Part shown: positions 47,555 through 61,080 of the stretch, piece after piece
Numbering within the stretch: position 1 is the first letter of the stretch
Layout of the letters: every line of letters starts with the position of its first letter
Translations under genes and position numbers: made by a program
Assembly (NCBI GenBank): GCA_030737835.1
Contig: CM060848.1
Coordinates: forward strand, 5,855,267-5,919,266
From: Acorus gramineus
Lineage: Eukaryota; Streptophyta; Magnoliopsida; Acorales; Acoraceae
DNA: 64,000 nucleotides
Direction of reading: 5' to 3'
The notes under the pieces: model-generated
What the model was told of the DNA's origin: nothing
Databases searched by the model: none
The model's input: the letters and a program-made list of their open reading frames with translations, nothing else

Positions 47555-50480
47555 TTGGGGCTGTTACATTAATATGGACCTTATCAGTCTCTCTACGCAT
47601 GCCAATTGTGGGACATCTTATAACTACATGGGAGGTCTAACTTGCAAAGGCCAATGGACCTTGCCAACCCTATATTGTGTTAGTGGAATAGGAGACACTT
47701 GTAGGACCTTATGCGCCTTTTTCGCTTGACCGTTTGGAGCGATAATTCACTAATTATTAACCTATCCATGGAAGACGGGGAGTGATAGACCTTGGGTATT
47801 ACTGTCTCTGCTGCTGGTGTTGATATTGGTGATGTTACTGCTTTGAAATGTTTATAAATTGTTAAATAATAGGATTTTCTGATTGCCAATTAACCTTGTG
47901 TCAGGAACTCAAAATTCGATAAACCTTGTAAGAAATTTGTATCGTAGGTAAGTGTTTTACAATTTCTAATTAAATTTTATTTTATGAACGCGAGTAAAAC
48001 TTAAACTTAGTGAGGCCAAAAAGATAGAGTGTTCATCTATTAACTTGTCAAGAGGTGGTTCATGTATATATGTGAATTAATATCACATAAACACCTGAAA
48101 AAGTTTGCTCAAATCTTACTTCAAACAACCAAGGGATAAAATTTTATGGTGAGGAGTATGGCTGTGACTTGTAAAATCTTACTTCAAATTTTGATAATTT
48201 GTTCTTATATAGACTTTAGATTAGAAATTTAGAATGAAAGGTCACATCTTCACCTAGTAGGATAATAGAAGTGTAATTCATAGTATCTCACATTTGATAA
48301 CTCTATTAATATTAATTTATTAATTAAGGAATTAATTTGATTAAAAAGCTGAAAAATGGATAACATGAAATAGAACCCTTGTAAAGCTGAAAAATAATAC
48401 AAGTAAGTTAATTTCATTTTATATGCATTGGTATCATAAACCAATTTTTTTATTCATGGAAAGGCAAAAAAAAGTGGAAAAGAAAATTTTCAATAGGCAT
48501 TCCATAGTTCCATCCCATGCCTATCCATCACTTAATTATTTATAATTTTTAAATGAAATTGTTATTCATGAGTATAACTGGATAACTCTTATTCTATTCA
48601 AAATGGTTATCCAAAATATAAATAAGCTCTGCTCAATTTCCTTTTTTCTTTGTTAATTAAAAAAGATTCAATCAAATCATTGGGAGACATTTGTTGATAT
48701 TGATAGAGATACTCTGTCTAGTATCTGTATTTGAAATAGAGTAGAACTATTCATTGAACAAGCAGAACTATTAATGAATTTGTCTTTTTGAGCGACAACT
48801 TGAATCTCATCATTAGAACTCATCAATTTTGCAGTTTTGTTGTTCTCACAAATGTCACACTCATCTCTATTGTCTTCATCAATCAACAATAAATCATCCC
48901 CTCATAATTTTTTTTTTTTTAAAACCAGGGTGCTCGAATGTATTTATTTATTTATTTTTATTTTTTTTTTGCTTCTATTCTTCTTATCAGCCATTCAATC
49001 ATGGTCTGTTTTGTTAATATGTCGAAATAGATATGCCAACATTCCGTTCAATTTTTTTTTTTGAAAAATATAAGGGACACTCGTTCATGCATTCTCTTTC
49101 ATAGATGACCAACATGTTTTTACTTTATTTTAAAAGCATATGCTTATGTATATATGAAGGATATATACGAATGAAATGAATACATAATTTTTACAGTTTC
49201 TAACATAGTAGAGATAGAATTTAATGATTGTGTATTTTAGTGCAAAATATGAAAAGGAAAAGTATATATCCTAGTCCCCAATCATTTTGAATTTTATAAA
49301 ATATATATGTGATTAATAAAGTATATACTATTATGAACAATGAAGTGTATACCTAAATAAACTAGTGATAAAGTTTTAATTTTTCATATACTGCATCAGT
49401 GGAGTATATACTGCATTAAAACAGTATGCACTCCATTTGTAGAGTGTATTTGCTGTTGAAGACCAATCTCTGTGCTACATACGAGATTATAAAATGGGCT
49501 GAAATATTAGAGCCCAAATGAAAATTTTAATTAAGACACACGTGCAGCTTTATATACAGTCCTACCTTTTTTTTTAAGACCATCAATTTTCATAAAAATG
49601 AAATACATACTCTAGCTATTGAACTGTATAGGTTCATTTACATAAGAAATAAACAATTACATGTGACATATAATGAGATACAAATCTTATTGGACATATA
49701 TATGAATGAGGTTGTATAAGACTCAGTATACCAGCATCCATTCCCAAAAAAAATTACTCACTCACTCCACCCATAACAAACACCAAACTAACAAGAAAGA
49801 TGGACCGACCACAAAGCCAAGGCATGTGGTGCATCAGTTGGGAGTGAGTGGAAAGCCTAACTGCCACTGTTCTAAGATATAGATTTTTTTTTTCTTTCAC
49901 ATGCTAAGTGGGGAAGTTAGGGTTGAGGGAATATATGGAGAGATGCATGTGGGGGAGGAATCCTCAATCAGAAGACAACCCATATGCTTCAACACCTACA
50001 TAGGCTATAGAGAGGGTTCCACCATATCACCCAAGAAGACATGGTTGGTGCTAACTTGTAGGGTTGGATTTAATTTAATATTGTCTAAATTCGACTTAAA
50101 AAGGATGTAGATTGCACATGTTTTTCAAATAATAGTTTCTTATTGTTAACCAAAAGGGCATTGTTATACACGATCATGTTTACAGCCTGGTTGTAGTCTC
50201 ATATGCCTTGTAAGGCTATTTTGTATTTTTCATAAATTGATTTTTTATAATTCATGTTTAAGTACATTATTTTTTAAAAGTATATGTAACTAATTAGATA
50301 ATATATGCTATATTTGAATATCAAAATTTGTAGGTGAAGCTGTAAACTGGGTCGTGTCTAACATTTTCCCAAAATAATAAATCAATAACTTGGATAGAAT
50401 TGGTGCAATTTTGAAGCTCAAAACATTGCCCATGGGGAATAGCCCATTCAACCCACCAACTTAACCAACCATGTATAGAA
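47555..50480 (+). repeat. Tandem segmental duplication, copy 1
   Basis: Four blocks match 55.68-62.62 kb in order and orientation. A: 47557-47770 with 'acattaatatggacct', 'gtgggacatct', 'gggaggtcta', 'ggagacacttgtaggacc'. B: 48541-48840 with 'gggagacatttgttg', 'cattgaacaag', 'aatgaatttgtctt'. C: 49757-50040 with 'gagtggaaagcctaactgccac', 'agaagacaac'. D: 50350-50470 with 'tttgaagc..cccattcaaccca'. This copy is the more compact one. No gene is recognised in it. Confidence 0.8.
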
Positions 50481-50692
50481 GTGGTTCCTCATAGATGCTT
50501 GTAACTGGTTTTGCCATTATTTTCCCTATGGTAACTGGTACCATTTAGTGTTACAGTACTAAAGTCTTGCCACATATTTTAGTTTCAGAAAATATTGTAA
50601 GTTGTAGTGCTTGGAAGACTTGCAACACTATAAAGAAATTCGGTCTGATTTTGTCACTGAACACTGCTGGTAGACGATATTGCTTTTGGAAC

Positions 50693-51357
50693 CTTGGTGC
50701 ATCACCCAAATTTAATTTTGTTTTGGTATGGATTGAAAGTTAGTGAACTAATTTAATTTGGTTAATTTGGTCTAGTTTTGATTTCACTTTAAAAAAAATC
50801 AAAAAAATTGAACTGAACCGGAATAAATTTAAATCAATTATTATTTAATATATTTAAAGCCATTCTTTTATACTTAAACACTATACTAATAGAATAGAAC
50901 CCACTAATCTATAGATTTTGCATCATCCCCTCTTGACACATCCTAATCATCCAATGAACTCTACTCTTTCTTGTCTCCACCTTTCATTCCTTTAAGTTGT
51001 TAGAGGTCTTGAATCATCCAAATAAAGCTATGAGAATTGAAAAATGAAGATATAAAGATCATTTTGCAATTTTTTTGTTGTTAGAGATTGTTTTTTTGTG
51101 ATACAGTGGTGATTATACATATTCTAAACACATTGTTCATATGTTGTATATTTTTATTGTTTTGTGCACCTTTTAGCCTTGTTTGTAAAGAGATTTAACA
51201 GTTCGATTCAGTTCATTTTACACAAATAATTCGGTTCGGTTTATGGTTCTACCACTTCGGTTTTAACTTCGATTTGGTTCAGTTTTGGGCAAGATGATAA
51301 TATGGTTCAACATGGTTTCACAATAAATCGACCCAAAATGACCAATTTGCACCCAAG
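50693..51357. mobile_element. TIR element with GGTTCGG-type subterminal repeats
   Basis: The left end CTTGGTGCATCACCC and right end TTGCACCCAAG are imperfect inverted repeats. Degenerate 'ttcggttcggttt'-like units lie inside the right end, and the left side has related 'ggttaatttggt' units. The style matches plant hAT-related elements with nucleotide-biased subterminal arrays. No target duplication was found. Confidence 0.5.
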
Positions 51358-51725
51358 TGTTAAAAATAAATTTTTAACAGGGTGGGATTCTAGATTCACA
51401 AGGTGGAAGTACCAGCTCCCTTTCAAGAAACCAAAGAAAGCTTTTTTGTAAGCCAGTTTTAATTCCAACTTTTTGGGAAAATCAAAATTTCAAACTCACT
51501 TCCGAAAGTTTAGTAAGTTTCTGGAGACGTCTTAATCCAAAAGCAATTCAAGGAGTATTCACCTAGATATGTATTAGTTTATTATTGCTGGAACACTCTC
51601 TTATACCACAGTATATATAAATCTATAAATGAAATATCTAGTAGAATATATAGTTTCATATATTTGTTAGTATATATATTCAAGTGTTCGGTCTGCAAAA
51701 CTGATCTGACTGTAGGAATAACTAA

Positions 51726-54700
51726 GCCCCTGTTTGGTTGCACATAATTTCTGAGCTTATTGAGATTAAAGCTGATAATCAGCATTAATTATGTTTGGTT
51801 GGATGACAAAGAAGTACTACTTAAAAACCTCAATCAGTAAAAAAGGACCCCTTTTTTTCAGTTGGGTTTACCTCACTTAAAATACCGTGAAACGCGTTAT
51901 GTTATTCGTTCTCTCGGTGAAAAGACGATATTGCCCCTTCAAACATCAGTTTTTTACATCGGGTATTTAAACCCACGCCCACTCAAACTGCCCTCTCTCT
52001 CCTCCTTTTTCATTGGGCGATTCCAACCTCTTCGAGCCCCTGTTTGATGAGAAAACCCTAAAACACACCGAGCTCCTTCGATCTATGGTTTCTTCTTCGG
52101 CGAATACCAAAATCACACACCGGTAAACCTCTTCTGACAGATCTCCTTAAATGTTGTGTTGATGTTTGTCGACTAAACCTTCTTCTCCGATCTGCTACCT
52201 CCAAACCCGACACAAAAGATACGGGGGCCGATCTCCCTCTCATTGTCTCCGACAAACCCTCCGACACTCCGATCTTCTTCATAGCCTCCTAGGATCTCCT
52301 CCACAACCAACGATCTAGGTAAAACCGAGTATTTCCCCTCTGTTCATGCCTATCTTCTTCGGATTTGTTGATCTAATGTGTATGATAGTTGAATATGCAT
52401 TATATTCGTGTATGGCATCTTTATGTGTTGATATATTGTCATAGGATGTCTGATTTATGAGGCTCTAATTTGTTGGACACAATTTATTACTATTTAGGGT
52501 TTAATGGAGATGAATCTATAGGGTTTGATCGGTCAAAAAGAGATTGCTTGCATGCTGTGGGTAGATGAGATTCATGTAGGAGATTGATTGCTTTTTTGTG
52601 GAAAACCTGATTGATAAAAATGGGATTGTCTGTACATTATCATTTTATTCATAGGTGATGCATAAAGATTTGTGGTACTTTCTCAATGTTGGATCATCCC
52701 ATGGGGGTGAGTTAACTGTCTATGTTCTTAAAAACTTGATTGGTTGTTGATTTTTGAAGAAGTTGAGTGGGGTTAGGAATTTAAAACCTGAGTTTCCAAC
52801 TGAGGTTCAATCTATACATATGTCCCTAAATGATGAGTGTAGGGGAGTTTGTGAAGCATGTAAAATTTTGTTATGTCCCTAAATGATGCAATTGAGATAA
52901 AAAAAAAAAAAAAAAAAACTATGCAACAACCAACCAGGGATAATTCAACAATAGTGGATGTCCATGCACTAGTACCAGCAGATTTTAAAGGGAAATTGTG
53001 TTGTTTTGTAGTTCTTAGTTATTTTTGCAATATGATGATTAGAAGTTATAAAAATATCCATAAGTATTGTGCCTTTCCTACACTTCAGATGTTTGTGTTT
53101 CAAAGCATCCTTTCATTGATCCAAAGAGCATTATTCAATTGACTTATGGCACATTAAAGTTTCATACAAAATTATACACATGCATCCAAAGAGCATTATT
53201 TAAAACATATATTAATGTTATCAGTGGTGTTAGTGTTTGTTAATTGAATTTACTTTCAATATTATGACATATTAGGGGATGAGCATGCTTAAGTTTAGAC
53301 AAAAGTAAGGTCTCCCAATGGCTTTCACTGTTGGGGAAGCTTTGATTGAACTGAACAGTGTGTGATGTTTGAGTCTGAGTGTGATAATGGGTCAGGCAGA
53401 ATAGGCTGTATTAAGTTCCTAGTGCTATTAGTTCTCCATTTTAGAAATACAAATAAAAAACCCATATCTACTGTAAAACGGCCCGTGGTTATTTAATATA
53501 ATACGCATGTATTTTTAATCTAGAATTTGATTAATATATAGTATGCCAGTATTAAAAGAATGAACAAGAAACTTTGTATTATGTCCTACTGTTCTATAAA
53601 TGGATTAATGTATCATCTTGGAATTTGTACAGTCTTCAAATGTGTGTGTGTTCGATCTCTATAAATCAGGCCTCTGCTGTTAAAGCTGCTTCTCAAAATT
53701 GCATAGCATTTCTCATCCTTCATTATTAAATAATGAAACCCAAAGTCCAGTGTTCTAATAAGTGCACTTGTCTTCACTGATACATATATCTTTATTTTTT
53801 TTGGTGTTTCCATATTGATTTGTATATTTCGGTTGGATGCAAGACCATCGTAATTCTTTCATGTGAGCGGATACATTGCCCAGGACGGAAGAGTTTCAAG
53901 ATAACCAACTGCAAATCCTTAGGAAGGTGGAGAAGGACAATGCAAGACCACGGCCAACACATATCTGTAACATGTTAAGAATACCTCATCTGTGGGAGCG
54001 TTGAAATCCAAAGAGTAGTGCTTATAATTAATAAATATGTCGGACAAATTAATTTAATTGTCTTTTACTTGTCTACGTGAACTTTTTATGTTAAAATGAA
54101 ACATGCTTATTGGTGCACATTTGTAGAATTTAGGCTACTGCCAAACTCTTACAAAAGGGGCCAATGTTGGTTTTTTGCTGTCCTTTCTTTCGAACGATGG
54201 CATTTGGATGTATTTGCAGTTCAATTGAAGAGTCTTTGTAATCCTATGCGATGTGTGAAAATATATAATTATCACAGTTTTCAATGAATTAAACAAAAAC
54301 CAATATATTGTTTTTCAACGTGTGGGTATCCAGGCTGTTAATCTTTTTTGTTTTTCAAAGGGTAGGAATGGTTGATGTATTTTTAACATGTATTAAAAGA
54401 ATAATTTTTAATATCTAAAAAAAAAAAAAGCATTTTTTCTTCATTTCAACCAAACATCAAAATAACATTCAGCACTTATAAAATAGTCCAAAATACCCTT
54501 CCAATAAGTACATATGTTAAGTGATCAACCAAACACACTTATCTAAATAACTGCTTAATATTTTCCGTTGAACCAAACACTTTTTTTTCAAAACTCTTAA
54601 AGATTATCATCAGAACCTCTTTCTGCACTTATTAATCAGTACTTAAAATCCGCATTCCGCTGCTGCCAAACATCATCTAAATATAACATTTTCATTATTG

Positions 54701-54830
54701 TCGGCCTGTAAAATTTCCTTCTATGTCCATCATCTAAATGTATTGTTTTTCTTCCTTTAAGAGTTTCTAGAGGTTCAACTAAGGTAGGATGAGAAGATTT
54801 TCTGTCACACGGTCCCAAACAAGCCCCTTC
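51726..54830. mobile_element. Harbinger-like element, 3.1 kb, internally deleted
   Basis: Left end GCCCCTGTTTGGTTG; the right end read inward is GAAGGGGCTTGTTTGG; both are flanked by taa (51723-51725, 54831-54833). These features fit PIF/Harbinger ends with TWA targets, though the terminal match is imperfect. 51950-52330 looks like a promoter and 5' leader: 'tatttaaa' at 51963, then a pyrimidine-rich region ending in 'gatctag|gtaaaacc', a possible splice donor (52319). Downstream no transposase or Myb-like frame can be seen, so the coding part is deleted or too decayed. Confidence 0.55.
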
Positions 54831-54837
54831 TAATACG

Positions 54838-55514
54838 AGTTATTCTTTCTGAAACAAAAGCAAGATTCATTGGGAGTCTATATGAGGACTCAAGCTCTCC
54901 TCTGTCTAAGGCCTGTAGGGATCTTTTCGGTGTTCTCTTTGTTCAAAAGACTTCTCTCACTGTCTAGGTGAAGTGGTCACCTCCTACTATTAGTTGGGAA
55001 AAGGCTAACTCATATGGATCTATCTGAGGATCGCTTTGGATACGGAGCCATCACCAGAAATTCCTCTAGAGATTGCATTCAAGCTGTTGCAGCAAGAACA
55101 CGGGCTGCCTCCATTAATCTTTTGGAACTAAAGGGCATTCTCGCTGGAATGCGCCTGCGCAAGGGGAACACAAGTAAAGTTTGGTCGGAATCCGATTCCA
55201 CTACTACAGTTACCTAGGCATAGGCCAAGGGACTCATTCCTTGGACTGTTCTCAGGGATCTGCGTGAAATCAAGACTCAGGTGGCGCTTCTGACTGACTA
55301 GAAGATCAGCTCCATCCCATCTTAGTTTACTCATCTCCCTTATAAAAGTTATTGAAACTTTACTTTCTTCTATTGTAAAAGCAGTATATCAGAGTATCTA
55401 TTGGGGTTGTCCCATGCCCCTCTGTAACCCCCAATTCTTTGAGTTTCTGATGTACATTTTACAATTTATATATAGATGCAATGAAAAATTCACCAAGCAA
55501 AAAATAAAAAAAAA
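54838..55514 (+). pseudogene. 5'-truncated LINE 3' end with RNase H remnant
   Basis: Around 54975 the frame reads 'WSPPTISWEKANSYGS', then after a stop and shift 'GYGAITRNSSRDCIQAVAARTR..LLELKGILAGMRLRKGN..VWSESDS' (55040-55200), the order of the plant LINE RNase H domain with its Glu and Asp landmarks. It ends in an A-rich tail (55499-55514), as LINE copies do. Stops at 54966 and 55215 and frame changes show it is dead. Confidence 0.75.
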
Positions 55515-55916
55515 GTAGGACGAAAAATATTTGGAGTCTAGTCAATGAAAAAAAAAATTCCAAACATTTTCCTTCGTTTAATCACCAACGACGATTAAAA
55601 CTGCAAAGTTTATATAACTAAACAACTGATTAAAGTCCCATTAAAATATCATTTATTTTATCTGCAACAACATTTTTTAACATATGGGGCTGTGAGTCTG
55701 TCACATTAATATGGACCTCTCTCTCTCTCTCTCTCTCTCTCAATGACTCAATGGTGGGACATCTGATACTGACTGGGAGGTCTAGCCTGCAAATGCCAAG
55801 GGACCCTGCCAACCCTCTCTTGTGTTAATTTTGTAGGAGACACTTGTAGGACCTGGTGCACCTGTTTTGCTTGATTGTTCGGATGTAAGAAGGACAATAA
55901 TTTGCTAATGTAAGAG

Positions 55917-56817
55917 GTAGACTTTTAAACTACTGCTACAGAAGCTACTACTGCATTGAAAGGTTTATAATTTTATTAACTGATAAGATAGGAATTGTGC
56001 GAATTGAGCTTTGAAAAAACCGGTTATTAATTTCCATAAAGAATGACAAATGATTAAATCTTGGGAGCACCTAATCTTAAAAAAATAATAATAATAATAA
56101 AATAGAAACTATAGGGTCCAATTTTTAGCAAGTCAGTGTACTACAGAAGAGAAGAGGATCCCATCAACATTACGAGGGGGGCTCTCTGACAATCAAATCA
56201 TTTTTTTCACTTTTTATAAAATTGTATTCACATCTTATTTATTCTTTATTCACAACATATTAATGGTCAGCTCAACAACAAAAAATAATTTATTTTGCTA
56301 TATTGGAATAATTCTATATTTCAAAATAGCTTATGTCGTTACCTAATTAGATAAAATTACGAGGTCTAGATTCAATGGTCCAAATTGATTTTAGACCAGT
56401 AATAAATAGAGAAATCATTTTATTATTTTTATAAAGGCCCTGTCCTTTTATTACGAGTCTACTTTAACTTGATCATTCAATTGGTTATTGTTGGGGTTAT
56501 CAGATTGTTTTCCCTACCTAGATTAAGAAATTGGTCATACTGAGAACCCGAACCCAAAAAATAATTCAAATTGTACTTCATATATAAGATAAGATTTTGG
56601 ACCCTCAATTTTTTGTCCTTTATATAGACTTCATTTCCCCAAAGCGGTAGTAAAAGTGTAGTTGAGAGTCCAATTTTTTATAACATTAATTATTCTTTTA
56701 TTTTATTAAAATATGTAATTAAAGTGTAATGAAAGAGCTGATATTAAGCGTAACATTTGCCCCGTTTTGTAAAAATAAAATACGTGGGATTCGTATTCAA
56801 GCTGAAAAATAATACTA
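55917..56817. other. AT-rich spacer, no gene seen
   Basis: Loose similarity to 47800-47900 in its first 100 bases, then simple AT-rich sequence with an (ATA)n run at 56084-56100. Confidence 0.4.
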
Positions 56818-57380
56818 GCTATTAATTCATTTAATATTCGCTCGATTTGATTCGGTTTTTGACAAACTCAAATTGAATCAAATTATATTCGTATAAAACC
56901 CGAAAACCAAACCAAATCAAAACCAAACCGAAAACTCAAAATCGAATCGATTTTTGTTTGATTAACTCGAACTAAATCGAACCGAACCGAACTGTTAAAG
57001 ATAAATATATATATACCCAATTTTTTTTATTTTTTTTTTGTCATATCAATTTGGGTTGGTTAGAGTTTTTGGGAGGGTTGGTTGTCAACTTTACATAAAT
57101 ATATCAAAATGCTATGATTGATGGTATAAACTAGTATATTCATTTTTTTATGAATATTAATTATATAACAACAATATAGATTTTAATATAAAAAGAATGA
57201 CATAAATGAATATTAATTATGAATAATCATGCGTTTAAATTTAATTCGGTTTGATTCTATTAATTTGATCTTTTTTTAAAAAAAATAAAACCAAACCAAA
57301 CCATAAAACTATTGACCCAACCCCGAAAAAAATCAGTTTTGATTGGTTTGGATTCGGTTTAACCGATCAAAGTTGCACCC
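56818..57380. mobile_element. Element with AACCGAACC-type arrays
   Basis: The left part (56830-57000) holds 'aaccaaaccaaatc' and 'aaccgaaccgaac' units, the right part (57245-57365) units in the same style on the other strand, and the right end is 'ttgcacccct'. The layout resembles the elements at 6772 and 50693. A clear left terminus and target duplication were not found, so borders are approximate. Confidence 0.45.
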
Positions 57381-57791
57381 CTCATATTATAGTAAGACTG
57401 ATTTTTAATTAATTCATGGGAAGACAGAAAAAGTAGATAAAAAAAACTTAATAATATCCCTGTGTTATCTACCTACGACCCCATTTGTAATTTTTATCTG
57501 AATAGTTATTCAGCTCTAAATGGATAGCTCTTATTCTATTAAAAAAAAAAAAAAACAAGGGAGACATTTGTTGCTATTTATTCGAGCAGAACCATTCATT
57601 GAACAAGTAGAACACATTAATGAATTTGTCTTATTGAGCAACAACTTGGAATCCCATTATATTGAAACTCAGCAATTGTGCAGTTTCGTTGCTCGCGAAA
57701 ATGTTAAAACCATCTCTATTTGTCTGTGGGGAGGGTCTATCCCCACTATCTCTAATGCTGAGGCCCTCACATGGGGACAAAAACAAAAATA

Positions 57792-57796
<5 letters not shown>

Positions 57797-57823
<27 letters not shown>
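57797..57823. repeat. (AG)n microsatellite
   Basis: About 13 AG units followed by G-rich sequence with 'gacggacggacgg' (57851-57880). Frames across it are composition artefacts. Confidence 0.9.
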
Positions 57824-57828
<5 letters not shown>

Positions 57829-58469
57829 AGGGGGCGACAACGGCGTGAGGGGGCGGAGAACGGACGGACGGACAAGATGGCAGCGTGAGGGGGCAGATGG
57901 CGGATAAGGGCAGGGCACAACATTAACAGCTAGTTGTTGTTTGGTTGATGGTTACGGCCGTTTGGGTTACTGTTAGGGTTGAATTTGGGGCATCGAGGGC
58001 TGAAGTAGTGTTTGGCTACAACGCGAGTCAAGCAATTCCTCAACACTGTCGAGCCACTGGTCCACGAGCTGCAAAATGAACTAAGTGTAATAATAGAACC
58101 CTTGTATTTATCTTTATTTAATTTCCTTAAGCTTATGTTTGATTGAGGAATTGGAGATGGAATAAATGGGGATAAGGTGGAATAGTGATAAAAATAGGTG
58201 TTTGAAAAGCTGGAATAAATGAGAATCAGTATGCCAAAATTAACTAGTATAAAATGGTATAATTATTCCTGGTACATTCTCTTATAAATCAGGGGACATA
58301 CAATTTAAATCATTATTCATATCTTATTCACATTTTATCTACAATTTATCTCTGATCAACAAAACAATAAAAACTATATTATTACGTTTCCCCATGAGAA
58401 TAGTTAAAAACACAACCAAATAAATTTAAAAAAAAAACGCTTATTTTTTATCTATACTAGAATAGTCAT

Positions 58470-59372
58470 TGAAGGTGGTGAATACCCTCAAAAAGAGTAG
58501 TGGTGCCGGAGCTCCGCCTTTGGGTAAAGATCCAAGTCTTCCCGGTGAAGTTCCTGGACTCAAAGATCCTTGGACACAGGTGTGGTGCTGGCCAAGGTGA
58601 CTCCCACCCTCAAGTCACTGAAGAAGAAGAACCAGAAGTTTTTTTTATGGACTGGGTGAGTTTGAATGCTCACTTAGGAATGAATGTAACCTTTCTCCCT
58701 TTCTCCTCATTCCCTATGAGCCGAGTAAGTAGTCACATTTTCCTATCCAATATAATCGTCCCTATGTCTTGGTGAATATCTTCTAAAAATCAAAGATTCT
58801 ACGAGGTACAGGACTAGAGGTTCATTATGATATTGTGGCCACGTGCCGTCGCCTTATTCGATTCACTCTAACTGCGAGTGCGTTGAGCATGTGGCAGATT
58901 GTTTGTCGAGTTTAGAGCGTGTCTCTACCAGTTCGGCTGGGCAGAGTGGTCCCAACCCGTCCTACAGTCTTAGTGGTCCCCCTCCTCCTATAGCTAGGGC
59001 TAGGTCTGGACCTATGTCCGACTGGTCAGACTCAGAGATGCTCCAACGATCATACTTCAAAAGGGAATTCAACCAAATGATTAGTCTCGATCCTCTTCTA
59101 GTTGTCATAGGTCCTGTGGTCCTTTCTCCTTCAGCAGGTTCTCAACATTAAACCTTGAATAGAGGACCAGTTACCCGAGTTCTCCTTCTCAGACGAAGGG
59201 CCAGCCTTGTGAGTTGTCCTCCTTAGACGAGGAATTAATTAGTTCTCCAAGCTACCCTACTCGATTGATCGATAACCGTTTTGTGACCATCTGGGCCGGG
59301 CGAAGCTACTTGTTAACCCGATTTGTGGACATGTGGCACATTCAGGAAAAGCGCAGGATTTTTCCCTCTACA
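58470..59372 (+). repeat. Dispersed repeat family, copy B (possible solo LTR)
   Basis: Matches 13185-13991 in order. It starts TGAAGGTGG and ends CCCTCTACA, with gtcat (58465-58469) before and atcat (59373-59377) after, a possible 5-bp duplication with one mismatch. The 0.9-kb size and TG..CA ends suit a solo LTR. Short frames at 58500-59151 lack any domain. Confidence 0.55.
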
Positions 59373-59986
59373 ATCATAAACCTTGAAATAACTTAATTCT
59401 CTATCCAAACGGGGGCTAAGAAGATATGATAGAGATAGTGACATTTATTCTAGCAGGCACAGGCACATCTGTATATTCTCCACCGTGTAAAATTTTTTGA
59501 GGATGTATACTTATATATATAATGAAATGCATATCTTTTAAAAGATGAAATGTATGCATATTTTTGTACATTTTCTGTGAGATGTTACATATTAACCTGA
59601 ACTAGCATATATTAAGTTAAAAATAAACTCTCGGAAACAAAAAAAAAAAAATGACGGTAGGAATGACTACATGTATCAGTGGGTTTTTTTTTTTTTTTTC
59701 AAACCACTCACTCCACCCATCACAAACAAATTCCAAAGTATAGAATTACAAATGGACCATGTACCAAATCTCTCATGTGGTCATGTGGTGCATCGATTAG
59801 GAGTTGAGTGGAAAGCCTAACTGCCACTTTTTGTTAGATGGAGATTTTTTTTCCACATGCTAAATTGGAGTTGTTAGGGGCTGAGGGAATATATTGAGAG
59901 ATATAAGGTTAGCATCTTCGAACAGAAGACAACGCATGTGTTCTTCAACACCTCCCCATAGGGGTGAGGTTCCACTATATTCTCTA

Positions 59987-60439
59987 GGGGTCCGTTTGGA
60001 TAGAGACATAAGCTATTTTGGAGTTTATACCTATTCCATGAATTGTTAACTTTATCAATGGAATAAGTGATTTTGTGTTCGATTATGTTTTCAGTTATTC
60101 TCGTTGAGAAATGTAATAATAAAGGTTGGAGTGCTTGGTTGATGAGGAATAAAATGTGAATAAGGTGTAAAAAGTTGATTTGACATGTGGGCCCTATTGA
60201 TGTATAAGAGGTGATGACAGGTGATTTGATGTGATGACATGTGATTTGATAGGTGGGTCCCTTTATACCGGTAGAGGAATAACACAATTCCATATAAGAA
60301 CTTGGAATATAAATAACAGTTTATTCTCACCTAATTTTACATGGCTATACCTTCTTATTCTCTCTACCCAAACACATTTTTTCCTTATCCTCCTCTATTC
60401 ATCCCCTATTCCTCCCTCTTCCTCTAGCCAAATAGCCCC
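59987..60439. mobile_element. Tourist/Harbinger-like MITE with a visible empty site
   Basis: Ends GGGGTCCGTTTGG and CCAAATAGCCCC, flanked by ta (or cta, depending on alignment) on both sides. It splits duplicated block C2: 'tatattctcta' and 'tagaagacaag' bracket it, whereas copy 1 reads straight through at 50022-50042 ('atatcacccaagaagacat'). This shows the insertion came after the duplication. Confidence 0.8.
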
Positions 60440-60490
60440 TAGAAGACAAGGGAAGTGCCTCCATAGGGTTGGATTTCATTTAATATCGAA

Positions 60491-61080
60491 CTTAGCACGT
60501 TAGCTTTGTTACACTCAAAACACTTTTGAGGTCATTTTTAATGACATCATGTCTTTTAACACAGTACATAAAATCACTATGTACTTTTTATGTTGGTATC
60601 TATTTTATTATGAAAAATTAAATAAAAAGTGCATGCATTCAATTCATTTGAGTACGTAATTCATTTTTTTATGAAAATAATTAATCAATTTGTAAGTATA
60701 CATTTAAATTTTTTTCTAAATTAATGGTGTGTAGTCCAAGAAAAATGACTGCATAAATAAGTATAATAATTCCCCTTGTGGAGTGGATATTATCACTCCA
60801 ATATTCCACATCCCCGCCCCTAAGAACCAACTTTATGGGGGTTGAGAACAGTAACACAGAGAGATGAAAGAGAGAAAGGGGTAGAGAGGGAGAGATAAGA
60901 GGGTGGTGGGTCGGAGTAGACTGCAGAGAGGGGGGGGGGGGGAGAGGAGAACGACAGCGGAAGGAGGGGTGGCCGACGGAGGAGGCCGGGAGCCCTCATA
61001 TTTTTCTGAGTGTGTTGAAAGAATACTTTCACTATGATGTTTTTCTTAAAGTTAAAGTTGGCAAAAAAAAAAAAAAAATT
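60491..61080. other. Spacer with purine-rich stretch
   Basis: 60500-60790 is AT-rich with the dispersed repeat style. 60850-60990 is G/A-rich with a G13-14 run (about 60929-60942) and resembles 57790-57900 in composition. An A16 run at 61063-61078 abuts the next element. No gene. Confidence 0.4.
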
